Shown: positions 1 through 8,519, counted from the stretch's first letter. The stretch is 64,000 nucleotides of DNA from Halorientalis regularis (GCF_023698535.1 NZ_JALJCL010000012.1:1-64000), one strand, 5' to 3'. Program-made: numbers and translations. Notes: generated by a model from the letters alone, not told the origin.

Positions 1-655
1 CGTGGGTTGCCCCCTGACAGAGCTCACGCACGGCCGCGACCAGCGCGTCTTGGAACCCGTTCGACGTGGCGATCTCATGCCAGAGGTCGGCCGGCGCGCT
101 GTTGGCGGTGGCGTGAATGTCGGCCCGTACGTCTCCGCCGTCATTCAGCGACGGTGTCAGGGAGCCCGCTGCCGTCTCAAAATCGAGTGAACGGTCTGCG
201 TCGTACTGAAAGTCCCCGTCGAGCGTGCCAAAGCGACGCTCCAGGTAGGCATCGGCCTCGTCGCGAAGAACTGCCCGGCGCTGCTCGCCCCACTGGTCGA
301 GCCGCTCGTCGACGAGATTGCCGAACACATCATGGTAGCCAGCGTCCTGCTCGAGGGAGGTCGTCGGAACCGTGCAGTCAATTTCGTCTTCGAGCCGGCC
401 GTAGTCATCAACGGTACCGACATACTCCCCGAGTTCGCCGGCGCGCCGCGCGAGCAGTCGCGCGCGTTGCTCGCAGGCGACCTGCCAGTCCCCAGCCGTG
501 GCCTGGGCTTTGATGCTCCCAGGGTCGCGGCTGTGCCCACAGCGGGGACATTCGACGCGGTCCTGCTGGTGGTAGTGCTCGGCCACCCAGAGTGACTCGC
601 ACTCGCGGCAGCCAAGCACGGCAAATCGGTCGGGAGAGTGGGTCGCGCCGGCCAT
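1..655 (-). CDS. DUF5817-like zinc-ribbon protein (3' end cut by window edge)
   Basis: The frame is open from an ATG at 655 down to the left edge, giving 217 residues without a stop, so the C-terminus lies outside the window. The N-terminus is a zinc ribbon: Cys16-x2-Cys19 and Cys36-x2-Cys39, the second pair in a CPRCGH context. A charged helical region follows, and the visible end has the helical pattern FQDALVAAVREL. This layout fits the haloarchaeal DUF5817 family, which is common on plasmids and has no established biochemical role. Nucleic-acid binding is an inference from the zinc ribbon. A related C-terminal fragment lies just upstream at 1309-1455. Confidence 0.7.
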   Translation of the reverse strand, partial: MAGATHSPDRFAVLGCRECESLWVAEHYHQQDRVECPRCGHSRDPGSIKAQATAGDWQVACEQRARLLARRAGELGEYVGTVDDYGRLEDEIDCTVPTTSLEQDAGYHDVFGNLVDERLDQWGEQRRAVLRDEADAYLERRFGTLDGDFQYDADRSLDFETAAGSLTPSLNDGGDVRADIHATANSAPADLWHEIATSNGFQDALVAAVRELCQGATH

Positions 656-1308
656 GCTCAGGGCTGACTACAGACACGGCTCTTGCCATGCGGGCAGGCA
701 CGCTCCCCCGCGAGAGACAGCGCTACCGCTGTCTGTGGGGAACGCTTATTAGCCAGGCTGGAGAAATGAGACGTAAGCCGCGAGGGTAGTGTTGGTGCAC
801 AGGAACCCTCGCGGGGCGTCCCATTTTCCAGGCGTTTGGTTCTGAGCCTGTCGTGTCGCTGTAGCTGTTCAAACGGCGCTAACTTAAGTACTAGCCCCGC
901 CGCCCGGTGGTTGGATCGGCTGGCGAGCCGGGCTACCGTGGTGGTGTTATCGGCAGCCGCTGTCAGCGGTTGCTGTCCTGGCGGTCCCCCTTCACCCCTT
1001 TGGCTTGCGGGTTTAGACGGCCTCTTGTTGGAGTGTCCGGTTGTATCAAACAAGCAGTTAGCTTTGGCCTGCCGGCCGGTATCGGCGTCGAAACGGTCTA
1101 ACAGGACCGCCCCGGCCCCACAGAGTGAAACATGGTCACCAGCACCGACAGGGGTGTTCTTGTGGGCGACCGGTTCTGGCGGTATCTGGTGAGGAAGAGC
1201 GTCCTCTTCTCGTACATCCAAGCAACCGACGAGCGGCGCGTATCGCCCGTCTCGGGCCGTCAACCCTTGCTCACGGAGTGTCAATGTCCGCTCGGATTTT
1301 TTCGTCCC
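656..1308. other. Stretch with no convincing gene
   Basis: Both strands have open frames here, including one running on from the DUF5817 remnant, but none has haloarchaeal protein composition or a recognisable domain. The sequence looks like decayed or intergenic DNA between two plasmid-type genes. Nothing further can be assigned. Confidence 0.4.
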
Positions 1309-1455
1309 AGCGAGTATGTCACGGACGGCGTCGGTGAGGGCCTCCTGGAACTCGTCGCTCGTCAAAATCGACTGCAAGACAGCAGACGGGGGGGAATCAC
1401 TAGCGTCGACGTGGAGAGCGTTAACCCGGTCCTGTGAGGACAGAACGAGAGTCAC
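1309..1455 (-). pseudogene. Remnant of a second DUF5817-like C-terminus
   Basis: On the minus strand, 1422-1309 encodes a segment with FQEALTDAVRDIL. It lines up with FQDALVAAVREL near the visible end of the neighbouring gene, and the preceding residues (Ala, Ser-x-Pro, Ile-x-Thr-Ser) also match in order. The open frame has only a GTG at 1455 and no zinc ribbon. After about 50 residues it runs into sequence with unusual composition down to 658. I read it as the 3' end of a paralogue that lost its 5' part. The match is short and judged by eye. Confidence 0.35.
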
Positions 1456-1662
1456 CGGCCACCTCCCCCGTCAGCGTCGAATTTTCCGACGCTCACGGCT
1501 CACACTCCGTGAGTTCACAGGACCCGACTGGTTGGCTTCGGAGAGAAATCCTAAAGCCTCCAGGGGCAAAATAGCAATCACGGACATACTGGGGCCAATC
1601 AGACAGTCCGTTCCTGGGGTCGTTCCACCGACCCCTGCCATTCACCGCACTCAGCCGCAGGC

Positions 1663-1839
1663 TTACTCGTCACCTCCGTCGTCTTCGTCCAGGTAGGTGA
1701 TCTTCTTTGCCTCAAACTCGACGAGTGCCTCCCGACCGTCGATGGTGAGTGCCTGCCGGTGCTCTTTGGGCACGACCATCCGCCCGTCTTTGTCCACCTT
1801 CTTCGAGAAGGTGATTCTCTGTGGCTCGTCGCCGCTCAT
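1663..1839 (-). CDS. AbrB/SpoVT-like (MazE-fold) DNA-binding protein
   Basis: A 58-residue protein reads from the ATG at 1839 to a TAA at 1663. It has the swapped-hairpin AbrB pattern: a short strand with KKVDKDGRMVVPKEHR, then a hydrophobic strand LTIDGREALVEFEAKKI, then an acidic tail. The element D-x-x-G-R-x-x-V-P is the family hallmark. Such proteins act as transcription regulators or as antitoxins. No toxin gene follows it, so a stand-alone regulator is as likely as an orphan antitoxin. An AT-rich stretch just upstream (about 1840-1872) probably holds its promoter. Confidence 0.75.
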   Translation of the reverse strand: MSGDEPQRITFSKKVDKDGRMVVPKEHRQALTIDGREALVEFEAKKITYLDEDDGGDE

Positions 1840-1914
1840 CGTACATCATTGTGAATTGAGACAGGTAAAAAGTGTTTGGCTCACCGTCATGCGCTCAATT
1901 GTTGTTCCTCGTCA

Positions 1915-3252
1915 AAGTTGAAGGGAAACTACGATTGCATTCATCCCGATGTAGCCGACAATATTCCCGTCCACGAAGCGCCGTGCAACCTGCAGGATGA
2001 TTTTGAGTGTGATCACAAGCACCGCTGTCCCTACTACGAAGATCGCGACTTCGCTGAGAACGGCCGCTTTGCCGCGATGACGCTCGCCCTGTTTCTCGAG
2101 TCTGCTATCACTGGCATCTTCGAGGACCGGGACGTGATCGTGATCGACGAAGCCCACGGCCTCCCCAAGTGGGCCGAGATGTACGGATCCATCACGCTCG
2201 GCCCCGACACCGTGCCGAACTGGAATCGGATTCCAACCCCCTCGGTTAACAGTATCACCGACGCCGCCCAGTTCGCCGGCCACATTAACGCCGAACTGGA
2301 GCAGACCAGAATCGACCTGAAAGGGAAGCCGAATCTCAATCCCGACGAAGGAGCCCAGCTGAACGAAACCGAACGCCTCCTGCGAGACCTCTCATGGTTC
2401 CTCAACGAGTACCACAACTCCGACACGGAGACTGAGTGGCACGTCAGCCAGGGAGAAGACGGTGCCGTGACGGTCAAACCGATCAATCCCGAACGTCTCC
2501 TGTACCACACGCTGTGGGACCGAGGCAACAAATTCGCCCTGCTGTCAGCAACGATTCTCAGTCGCCGGTCGTTCTGTCACGAAGTCGGGCTCAATCCCGA
2601 TCGAGTCGCGCTGGTCGATATCGACCACACGTTCCCCCTCGAACACCGGCCCCTATACGATATCATGCAGGGGAAGATGACGATGGACGAGCGCGACGAG
2701 ACGATTCCAGACATTGCTGAAGCCATCGCGAAGGTCATGGCGAAACACCCAGACGAAAAGGGGCTGATCCACTGTCACTCGTACGGGATTCAAGATCAGC
2801 TATACGCCCATCTCGCAGATATCGTCGGCACATCCCGGCTCAGGGATCACGATAGCGCCAACCGAGACCCTGCGCTCGCTGATTGGAAACGGTCCAGCGA
2901 CCCCGACGTCTTCCTGAGTGTCAAGATGGAAGAAGCGCTCGATCTCAAGGACGATCTCGCTCGGTGGCAAGTTCTCTGCAAAGCGCCATATCCGAATACG
3001 CAAGACCCGACAGTGGACAAACGAGTCAACGGAAACGATGACTGGAGGTGGTACTTCGGGACTACTCTCGCAACAGTCATGCAGGCCTGTGGCCGGGTTG
3101 TCCGTTCCCCAGACGATTGGGGAGCGACATACGTAGCCGACACAAGTTTCGAGGACCTCTTCAACCGAACACGCCCGCGGATGCCAAGCTGGTTCCGAGA
3201 ACAAGTCGAAGCCATGGAACAGCCAGACCTCCCCCAGATCGCTCAACACTAA
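1915..3252 (+). pseudogene. 5'-truncated XPD/DinG-type DNA helicase
   Basis: This looks like the C-terminal two thirds of a superfamily 2 helicase of the XPD/Rad3/DinG type. Four cysteines near the start of the homologous part (spacing 15, 7, 5) match the 4Fe-4S cluster domain. A DEAH box follows in VIVIDEAHGL, then HCHSYG (motif IV-like) and QACGRVVRSPDDWG (motif VI) near the end. The N-terminal part with the Walker A lysine is absent. Upstream there is no ATG in frame (only a TTG at 1876), and homology starts abruptly at about 1915. Without Walker A it should not hydrolyse ATP, so I call it a truncated gene. A frameshift upstream seems unlikely, because the preceding sequence is a different gene on the other strand. 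Confidence 0.75.
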
Positions 3253-3288
3253 CCTTTCGTTGACGGGCGCGCTGGACACAGCGTAGTA

Positions 3289-3297
3289 CTTATACTA
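3289..3297 (+). promoter_or_regulatory. TATA-like box for vapBC
   Basis: The sequence CTTATACTA is centred about 26 nt before the ATG at 3319. This spacing is typical for a leaderless haloarchaeal transcript. Confidence 0.5.
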
Positions 3298-3318
3298 CCG
3301 TAGCACATGTAATACACT

Positions 3319-3576
3319 ATGGGGAGTGTCAGTTTCCGTGTTCCCGACGAGGTGAAAGCACGGATGGAAGAACACGACGAGGTGAACTGGAGTGCAGTCC
3401 TCCGTGACCACATCGAGGAGGAACTACACAGTCTGGAATCGCGGAATATCGCCCACGCAGTTGCGACCAGCGAGCGACTGAGCAGTGCCATCGACGCCGA
3501 CGAGGTGGCGACGACAAACACAGCAGAAACGATCCGTGAGTTCCGCGACACCCGATACGGAGAGGAACAGACCTAA
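3319..3576 (+). CDS. vapB: VapB-type antitoxin
   Basis: An 85-residue protein starts with a ribbon-helix-helix-like segment (SVSFRVPDEVKARMEEH) and continues as a charged helix, as antitoxins that bind a PIN-domain toxin do. It overlaps the toxin gene by one base in a TAATG junction, so the two are translationally coupled. Antitoxins of this type neutralise the toxin and repress their own operon. The family assignment rests on size, fold pattern and partner, and the sequence itself is weakly diagnostic. Confidence 0.8.
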   Translation: MGSVSFRVPDEVKARMEEHDEVNWSAVLRDHIEEELHSLESRNIAHAVATSERLSSAIDADEVATTNTAETIREFRDTRYGEEQT

Positions 3577-3995
3577 TGGCGGACATTGTCGTCGACACCA
3601 GCACTGTCGTGAAGTGGTACATTCCCGAACAGTATCACGAGCAAGCCCGAGCACTTCGTGACGATTTCCTCAACGGCAAACACGACCTGTGCGCACCGGC
3701 ACTCATGCCCTTCGAGGCGGTCAATGCACTCAACTACAGCGGCCACTACGATGGTGAGCGCCTTCGCGAGGCCGCACACTCGCTGGACAACTACGGTATC
3801 GAACTCGTCACGTTCGGGTCGGTCGGCCCCATCGCGGAGATCACGAATGCCGTGGACATCACGGCGTACGACGCTGCCTACGTTGCACTCGCCGTCGAAC
3901 GGGATGAGATAGCCTACACCGCTGATGGAAATCTCTTACAGGATCTGGACGGGAGTGAGTACGAGGACACCGTCGCCCACATCCAGACCTACTGA
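3576..3995 (+). CDS. vapC: VapC-type PIN-domain ribonuclease toxin
   Basis: This 139-residue protein is a complete PIN domain. The acidic metal-binding residues are visible: Asp7 (IVVDTST), Glu47 (FEAVNAL), Asp99 (TAYDAAY) and Asp117 (YTADGNLL). VapC proteins are Mg-dependent endoribonucleases that stop growth when their antitoxin is lost. Together with the upstream antitoxin this is a complete type II toxin-antitoxin module, which would stabilise a plasmid or island. All four acidic residues are present, so it is probably active. Confidence 0.9.
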   Translation: MADIVVDTSTVVKWYIPEQYHEQARALRDDFLNGKHDLCAPALMPFEAVNALNYSGHYDGERLREAAHSLDNYGIELVTFGSVGPIAEITNAVDITAYDAAYVALAVERDEIAYTADGNLLQDLDGSEYEDTVAHIQTY

Positions 3996-4059
3996 GCAGT
4001 GAGTTGCGTTTCCTGCTGCATACACTCTCTGTATTGCCTACACCGATAGAACGACGATA

Positions 4060-4710
4060 CTAATTTTGAACCAGCTGAAATATCCATTCAGAGAGTGCAT
4101 CTGATGTGGTCGGGTCGATTTCGCCGTCATTCCCCACCAACGGTGATATCTTGTCGCCAGCCATCAACAGCGAAAAGTCAAGATCCTTCTTTGCTGGGCG
4201 GAGCAGATACGTCCGATTCCCGTTGTGGGCAGTCGCTTCACGTCGAATCTCTCCCTTTTCTTCGAGTTTGCTGGCGATCCGACTTCCAGTTCGACTACTC
4301 ACGTCGAGTTCCTTCCACAACTCGCTCTGATACAAGGCTCCACGATCTCTGATCAATTCGAGAGCACGGTCCTGTTGGGAGTCAGATTGTGAGTCCTCAG
4401 TTGCACTGGATTCAGGTTGAGATGCCTCCTCGGTTGCCGATTGGTCGGTCTGAGAATCCTCGTCGGGTGACTCGTCAGTGTTCGCTGTCTGGGCATCCGT
4501 TGGTGATAGAAGGTAGGTCCGCCGCCCACTTCGCGTGGTTTCGGTTCGTTCGATTAATCCCTTCTCGGCAAGCGCAGTCGCAAGGCGACTGCCTGCCCGA
4601 CTGTTGGCGTCAAGCGCTTTCCAAAGTTCGCTCTGGGTGATTTCGCCCCGCTCCTGGATCAACTCCAAAGCCCGTTGTTGTTGAGTCGTAAGATCACCAG
4701 TCGCATTCAT
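4060..4710 (-). CDS. Tandem winged-helix DNA-binding protein
   Basis: The 216 residues contain two copies of one winged-helix domain, at about 8-68 and 113-170. Both show the same order: RALELI, then QSELWK, then SR-x-GSR, then a K-G-x-I wing and TYLL. A long acidic Gln/Ser/Asp linker of about 40 residues separates them. A C-terminal region of about 45 residues (from KKDLDF) is unlike either copy. Such proteins usually bind DNA as regulators, and two wings in one chain could bind a long site as a pseudo-dimer. The target is unknown. It stands alone, facing away from the next gene. Confidence 0.75.
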   Translation of the reverse strand: MNATGDLTTQQQRALELIQERGEITQSELWKALDANSRAGSRLATALAEKGLIERTETTRSGRRTYLLSPTDAQTANTDESPDEDSQTDQSATEEASQPESSATEDSQSDSQQDRALELIRDRGALYQSELWKELDVSSRTGSRIASKLEEKGEIRREATAHNGNRTYLLRPAKKDLDFSLLMAGDKISPLVGNDGEIDPTTSDALSEWIFQLVQN

Positions 4711-4781
4711 TGGCTAGATTCGGTCACCTGTTAACTATCCATCTTGTGATCTCTTCTTGTTGAGTCCTCGCGATTGGAGCG

Positions 4782-5336
4782 ATGAGTATCCAAGTCCCGC
4801 TCGCGATCGATAGTTCCAGCAGTGTCCAAGACCTCAAAGACGCCGTCCGGCACCACCTCGCTGACGACTCATACGGGCGATCACCAATCGAATACGATGC
4901 GCCGCCCCAGATCAGCGATCCCCTCGAAGCCGAGAAAGCCCTCAGTCGGCCAGGGCACAAATGCAGTGGTCGCAATCTCGGCGTCGTGATCAGTTTCAGG
5001 GGGAACCGCCCCTTCGCAACGGTCCACTTCTGGGAAGATCCTGCCAGTTACTCACTCGGTGGACACGCCGGGTGGTCGGACGCCGGCGACAGCGACACTC
5101 TGATGGAATACTACAGCGCGCTCGATACGCTTCTCGACGACCTTGGCGTACTCCACGATACCTACGGACTGTCCTGCCCCTGTGGCGAGTCCCACCGTAC
5201 GACGGGCGGATACCGCGAGGTCCAGGAATGGTTCGCCAACCACAACGACGCCGCCCACGGCGAACGCGTCTCCAATACCGTCCTCGTGAAGCAAGAGGTC
5301 GTCCCGGCAGTAAAAGTGGAACCGCCCGCTCTCTGA
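4782..5336 (+). CDS. Hypothetical protein with CPC-x3-H motif
   Basis: A 184-residue acidic protein with haloarchaeal composition that I do not recognise. The middle looks like a beta-rich domain (VVISFRGNRPFATVHFWE). The C-terminal third carries CPCGESH, a possible metal site, followed by an amphipathic helix. It opens the plus-strand block of small genes that runs to about 15.3 kb and may be the first gene of that cargo. No function is assigned. Confidence 0.65.
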   Translation: MSIQVPLAIDSSSSVQDLKDAVRHHLADDSYGRSPIEYDAPPQISDPLEAEKALSRPGHKCSGRNLGVVISFRGNRPFATVHFWEDPASYSLGGHAGWSDAGDSDTLMEYYSALDTLLDDLGVLHDTYGLSCPCGESHRTTGGYREVQEWFANHNDAAHGERVSNTVLVKQEVVPAVKVEPPAL

Positions 5337-5428
5337 CGTGATATCATAAGAAAACTGTCTGATAGATATACCGCTCTACATCTATTCTACCGCGTCTACA
5401 ATCACATACCCGGACCATAGTGACAAAC

Positions 5429-5438
5429 TTTTTATGTA
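5429..5438 (+). promoter_or_regulatory. TATA-like box for the SWIM-protein operon
   Basis: TTTTTATGTA lies about 20-25 nt before the ATGATG at 5454-5459, in a locally AT-rich stretch. It favours a leaderless start here over the upstream TTG. Confidence 0.5.
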
Positions 5439-5453
5439 TTGGTCCACTATATC

Positions 5454-5843
5454 ATGATGGATAGTACCATGGAAGCGTCCAAATCCCCGTCAAACAAAAT
5501 CGGTTCAGGCACGGCGAGTGCCAGGTGCCCTCAGCTGGACGAGAGCCGACAGATTTCGTTCGAGAGCGTGAAAGAGCAGCAGTCGAAAGTCTGGGAAGCA
5601 GCAGTCGAAGAGTCGTTCACCATCGAGAAAGGCGGTCGAAACGATCTGTTCACGATCGAAGCCGAAGACGGCGTCGTCGATGATGCCCTGCCAGTCCAGA
5701 ACGCATCGTTGATCGAGTCTAGTGCAGGCCAGTTCTGGGGCTGGTGCAGTTGTAGGGACTTCGAGAGGGAGCACGTCTGCCCGCACCTCTGCGCGATCCG
5801 GATGCACGCGGCGCTGGATATGCTCACCATCCCACGAGAGTGA
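5454..5843 (+). CDS. SWIM zinc-finger protein
   Basis: The protein has about 129 residues and ends in a clear SWIM motif: Cys98-x-Cys100, eight residues, then Cys109-x-His111 in CSCRDFEREHVCPHL. SWIM fingers bind DNA or protein partners and are found in recombination mediators, transposases and haloarchaeal accessory proteins. The N-terminal part is acidic with a short beta region. I start it at the ATG at 5454 because a TATA-like box is correctly placed before it. The next gene begins within the stop region, so it probably heads a short operon (5454-7108). Confidence 0.75.
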   Translation: MMDSTMEASKSPSNKIGSGTASARCPQLDESRQISFESVKEQQSKVWEAAVEESFTIEKGGRNDLFTIEAEDGVVDDALPVQNASLIESSAGQFWGWCSCRDFEREHVCPHLCAIRMHAALDMLTIPRE

Positions 5844-5857
5844 TTGCGGATTCGCGG

Positions 5858-6286
5858 ATGAATCAACAAATGCCAGAATCAGACCGTCTCCGACTCAAAT
5901 TCGACAATATCCACGTCCAAGCGATCTTGGACGAGGAGAAGACCGTCACCGCTCGTCTCGGCCTAGACTACGATTCTGTCCACACTGGGGACACACTCGT
6001 TCTGTGCGATGAAGACGGGACCGAAATCGGTCATGCCACAATTGATCTCGTCGGCAGTCACGACATGGCCTACTTCGCCAGAGTCGCCGGAGACGGCCAC
6101 TACTCCGGACACCGCTCCTACCGGAAGGTAGGGCAGTTTCTAGACCAGATGCGGCGGTACTATCCGGACAAGGAAATCGGACCTGAAACCGAGATGGTCG
6201 CAGTCTCGTGGGAACACTTCATCCCCCGGGACGACTACCACGGGGGGCGAGAGGCGTGGCGGGAGGGACGACAAGAACAGCGATGA
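5858..6286 (+). CDS. ASCH-like (PUA-fold) domain protein
   Basis: About 142 residues. The N-terminal half reads like an ASCH domain: a strand with FDNIHVQAILDEEKTVTAR, then GDTLVL, then a second strand with a Gly-His. ASCH domains are PUA-like folds thought to bind RNA or modified nucleotides, and the KTVTAR segment is the typical basic patch. The ATG at 5858 is preferred over the GTG overlapping the previous stop, and an ATG at 5870 is also possible. It overlaps the next gene by ATGA (6283-6286), so they are coupled. Its actual ligand cannot be read from the sequence. Confidence 0.6.
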   Translation: MNQQMPESDRLRLKFDNIHVQAILDEEKTVTARLGLDYDSVHTGDTLVLCDEDGTEIGHATIDLVGSHDMAYFARVAGDGHYSGHRSYRKVGQFLDQMRRYYPDKEIGPETEMVAVSWEHFIPRDDYHGGREAWREGRQEQR

Positions 6287-6720
6287 CTACAGACACTGCC
6301 AAAAAGGCCAAACAGAAACGCGCCCAATTCTCGGCGCTGTTGGCCGAGTACGACAGCGACGTAGTGGCGCAGGTTCGAGACGCAATCGAGGAGTCCACAA
6401 TCGCCCACACGAAAGACGCCAACCTCTCCGTCGAGGAGTGGCTGGAGTTTCTGGAGAATGTCGGTACGGACGCCTACCTCTTCGCGATGGACACCAACTA
6501 CACGGGACACGGAGAAGCCCGGAAAACCGAGTGGTATCTTAGACACGACGGCGACGCGTTCGTGTACGGAACCGGGAACACCGGAGAGTTGTATCGGGGC
6601 GACAACGCAGAGCAACAGATACAGGCCGTGATCGAGAACTACCGTGTGATCCCGACGCCGATGAGCGAATATCCGCTTCGATCAGCAAACGGTGGCGTTG
6701 AGAACCAGCGAGCAGAATGA
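6283..6720 (+). CDS. Hypothetical protein in ATGA-coupled operon
   Basis: A 145-residue acidic protein that starts at the ATG overlapping the stop of the ASCH-like gene. It begins with a basic, helical segment (AKKAKQKRAQFSALL) and has a conserved-looking core, TEWYLRHDGDAFVYGTG. I do not recognise the family. Tight coupling on both sides (it ends just before the next ATG at 6722) suggests the three proteins act together. Confidence 0.6.
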   Translation: MTTDTAKKAKQKRAQFSALLAEYDSDVVAQVRDAIEESTIAHTKDANLSVEEWLEFLENVGTDAYLFAMDTNYTGHGEARKTEWYLRHDGDAFVYGTGNTGELYRGDNAEQQIQAVIENYRVIPTPMSEYPLRSANGGVENQRAE

Positions 6721-6721
6721 G

Positions 6722-7108
6722 ATGCAGATCGAACTAGACACGTTCCCCATGTCATCGGTCATAGCGGTCCTCAAAGACGCCGGCTTCGAGACACTCAACG
6801 AAATCGACAACGGTGGTTCCATCTCCGTGGAACACGACGCGGAGTACCAGGATGATCTCGTCGTCTCGAAACTTTCCGACCGTCAGCTGAGTGTCGCCCA
6901 CACGTACTCACAGCGCGGCGACATCATGCACGACCCCGAACTCGTCTTTCAACACACCGGGGACGGCTGGGTCGTCATCATGTATCGCCAGGACCCAAGA
7001 TTCAAGCGAGTGGACAAAAGCGGTCTCGCAATGGACGAATTTGTCTCCGACTGGGACCACCGTCTCAAAGAGCAGGGCTATGTCGACGCCAAGCCAGAGG
7101 TACTGTAG
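6722..7108 (+). CDS. DUF6908-like protein
   Basis: The 128-residue protein contains LSVAHTYSQRGDIMHDPELVF followed by a strand with WVVIMYRQD. This order (SVAH-Y, a Gly-Asp, then a DPE acidic turn) resembles DUF6908, a small domain common on archaeal and bacterial mobile elements and often near antirestriction or replication genes. Its function is not established. The ATG at 6722 lies 2 nt after the previous stop. The family match is from memory of the motif. Confidence 0.55.
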   Translation: MQIELDTFPMSSVIAVLKDAGFETLNEIDNGGSISVEHDAEYQDDLVVSKLSDRQLSVAHTYSQRGDIMHDPELVFQHTGDGWVVIMYRQDPRFKRVDKSGLAMDEFVSDWDHRLKEQGYVDAKPEVL

Positions 7109-7182
7109 CTCAGTCTTCGATTCCTCTCTTTTGCGGCACTACATTGATATATTGGTATATCGAACAGGTAGCCACTACTGCA

Positions 7183-7566
7183 ATGTCGGGCCAATGTGCA
7201 GTCTGTGAGGCCTCAGATGTGCTCCTGCGGGACTGCAAGTACTGTACTGGAGCCTACTGCCCCGGTCACGCCCTCCCCGAGAAGCACGACTGCCCTGGTC
7301 TGGCCAAGATCAAAGACAAGGAGCAGTGGGTGCGCGACCGGGAGACAAACATTCCAACCTACCGCGGCGAAGAGGTCCGTCCCCGCCCCGACCCTCTTGA
7401 CGAAGACGAGATCACGACCTACGGGAGCGCCGAGGCTGAGTTCGAGAGTTCGCCGGATGTCGCGGTCGACGGCTCAATTGCGGGCGACTCTGCAACCGAG
7501 TCAGGAGAGCAACCGTCCGAACCCAGTGTTGTCCAGAAAATCGTCTCCCGGTTCAAATTTTGGTGA
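7183..7566 (+). CDS. AN1-type zinc-finger protein
   Basis: The first 37 residues of this 127-residue protein are a complete AN1 finger: Cys5-x2-Cys8-x9-Cys18-x2-Cys21-x4-Cys26-x2-His29-x5-His35-x-Cys37. The rest is an acidic, low-complexity region ending in a short basic-aromatic tail (VSRFKFW). In eukaryotes AN1 fingers occur in ubiquitin-linked stress proteins. In haloarchaea they are widespread and unexplained. I start at the ATG at 7183 because the finger begins at once after it. Confidence 0.8.
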   Translation: MSGQCAVCEASDVLLRDCKYCTGAYCPGHALPEKHDCPGLAKIKDKEQWVRDRETNIPTYRGEEVRPRPDPLDEDEITTYGSAEAEFESSPDVAVDGSIAGDSATESGEQPSEPSVVQKIVSRFKFW

Positions 7567-7768
7567 CTGCACTACCGCACAGTGTCATTGATTTCAGGGC
7601 TTCCGAGAGTGAATATCCCGATCAGTGTGCCTGCGAATGCAGTACGTCGCACATCAAAGCCAAGATCGCCTGATCCGGCCGAGACAATAGATACTGGTGG
7701 GCAAATACCCTCAAAACTCCAAATAATAAACGTTTCGGCGAAAACAAGATTTTGAAAACGATAACATA

Positions 7769-7778
7769 TCTTTATGTT
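7769..7778 (+). promoter_or_regulatory. TATA-like box shared with the 55.4-kb paralogue
   Basis: TCTTTATGTT is centred about 30 nt before the ATG at 7804. The block around it (GAAAACA... ACATAT..TTTAT) is also found before the paralogous gene at 55400. Confidence 0.5.
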
Positions 7779-7803
7779 TCCACAACTCATATTGGTAGAT
7801 GCA

Positions 7804-8034
7804 ATGGTAGTAGAAACAGCAGAGCTACAATCGGAACTCGAAGCAAAGGGAGAACTGATGCTCGCAGTCTCAGAATTCGACGAACCACTGGAGATGCATC
7901 TCCATGATACGGAGATTGAAGATGGTGTCATCACGATCGAATTGACCGATGGTGTCCTCACGTTCGATGTCGATGAAGTGGTGGCCTTCTGGCATCACAC
8001 ACACTCGTTCGCAGATCTCGGACTGGAAGACTGA
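7804..8034 (+). CDS. Small acidic protein, copy A of a duplicated pair
   Basis: A 76-residue acidic protein: an N-terminal helix (VVETAELQSELEAKGEL), a beta-rich core (MHLHDTEIEDGVITIELTDG) and a His-rich end (AFWHHTHSFADLGLED). By eye it differs from the protein at 55400-55630 at only five positions. I do not recognise the family. HHTH and HLHD together could form a metal site, which would fit the second copy sitting in a metal-uptake island, but that is inference. The translation starts at MVVETAE, the first residue conserved in both copies. Confidence 0.75.
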   Translation: MVVETAELQSELEAKGELMLAVSEFDEPLEMHLHDTEIEDGVITIELTDGVLTFDVDEVVAFWHHTHSFADLGLED

Positions 8035-8255
8035 GTTCGGCGGCCGGTGAGTTACACTCCGGCAGATTCAGTATAAAGCCAAGATAATCGGCACACTACC
8101 CATCCAGATGTGGTGTGCCGGTTTATTGACGACTGGCAGATGAGGAACCGACCTGAGCGCGCTGGCTCCATCCTCTGTACTGACCATTAACTGCGCTACC
8201 TGTACTGAGCAAAGCGATGAGGAAAGAATAGTTGAGTCACTGCGGACGCGATGCA

Positions 8256-8489
8256 ATGGTCGTAGAATATCCGACGCTGACGAACTGTCTCAGCTGTGGT
8301 TCAAACAAACTCCGCGGTGTCCAGAGCATGGGCGTGACGATCACGGTCACCGAAGACGGACACAAACGGAAGGTCGGCGAGTCGCTCCCGGCGTACAGTT
8401 CTCTCAGCTGTATCGAGTGTGAGGCCGTCTTCATCGAAGACGGCGAAATCGTCAACGAGGAGTTCGCTGCGGCGCAGAACGCCGAGTAG
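8256..8489 (+). CDS. Small zinc-ribbon protein
   Basis: A 77-residue protein with Cys11-x2-Cys14 (NCLSCGS) and Cys52-x2-Cys55 (SCIECEA), the four ligands of a zinc ribbon. Between them lies a beta hairpin with a basic turn (DGHKRKVG). Small zinc ribbons like this are abundant in haloarchaea and mostly uncharacterised. It is followed 30 nt later by another small gene on the same strand. Confidence 0.7.
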   Translation: MVVEYPTLTNCLSCGSNKLRGVQSMGVTITVTEDGHKRKVGESLPAYSSLSCIECEAVFIEDGEIVNEEFAAAQNAE

Positions 8490-8519
8490 CCACCCTCCCA
8501 CTGTTTCATCTCAATTCCA

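Noticed and set aside
658-1455. A 265-residue minus-strand open frame as one gene
   Set aside because: Only the first 50 residues have protein character (related to DUF5817). The rest has odd composition and no domain, so it is treated as a remnant followed by non-coding DNA.
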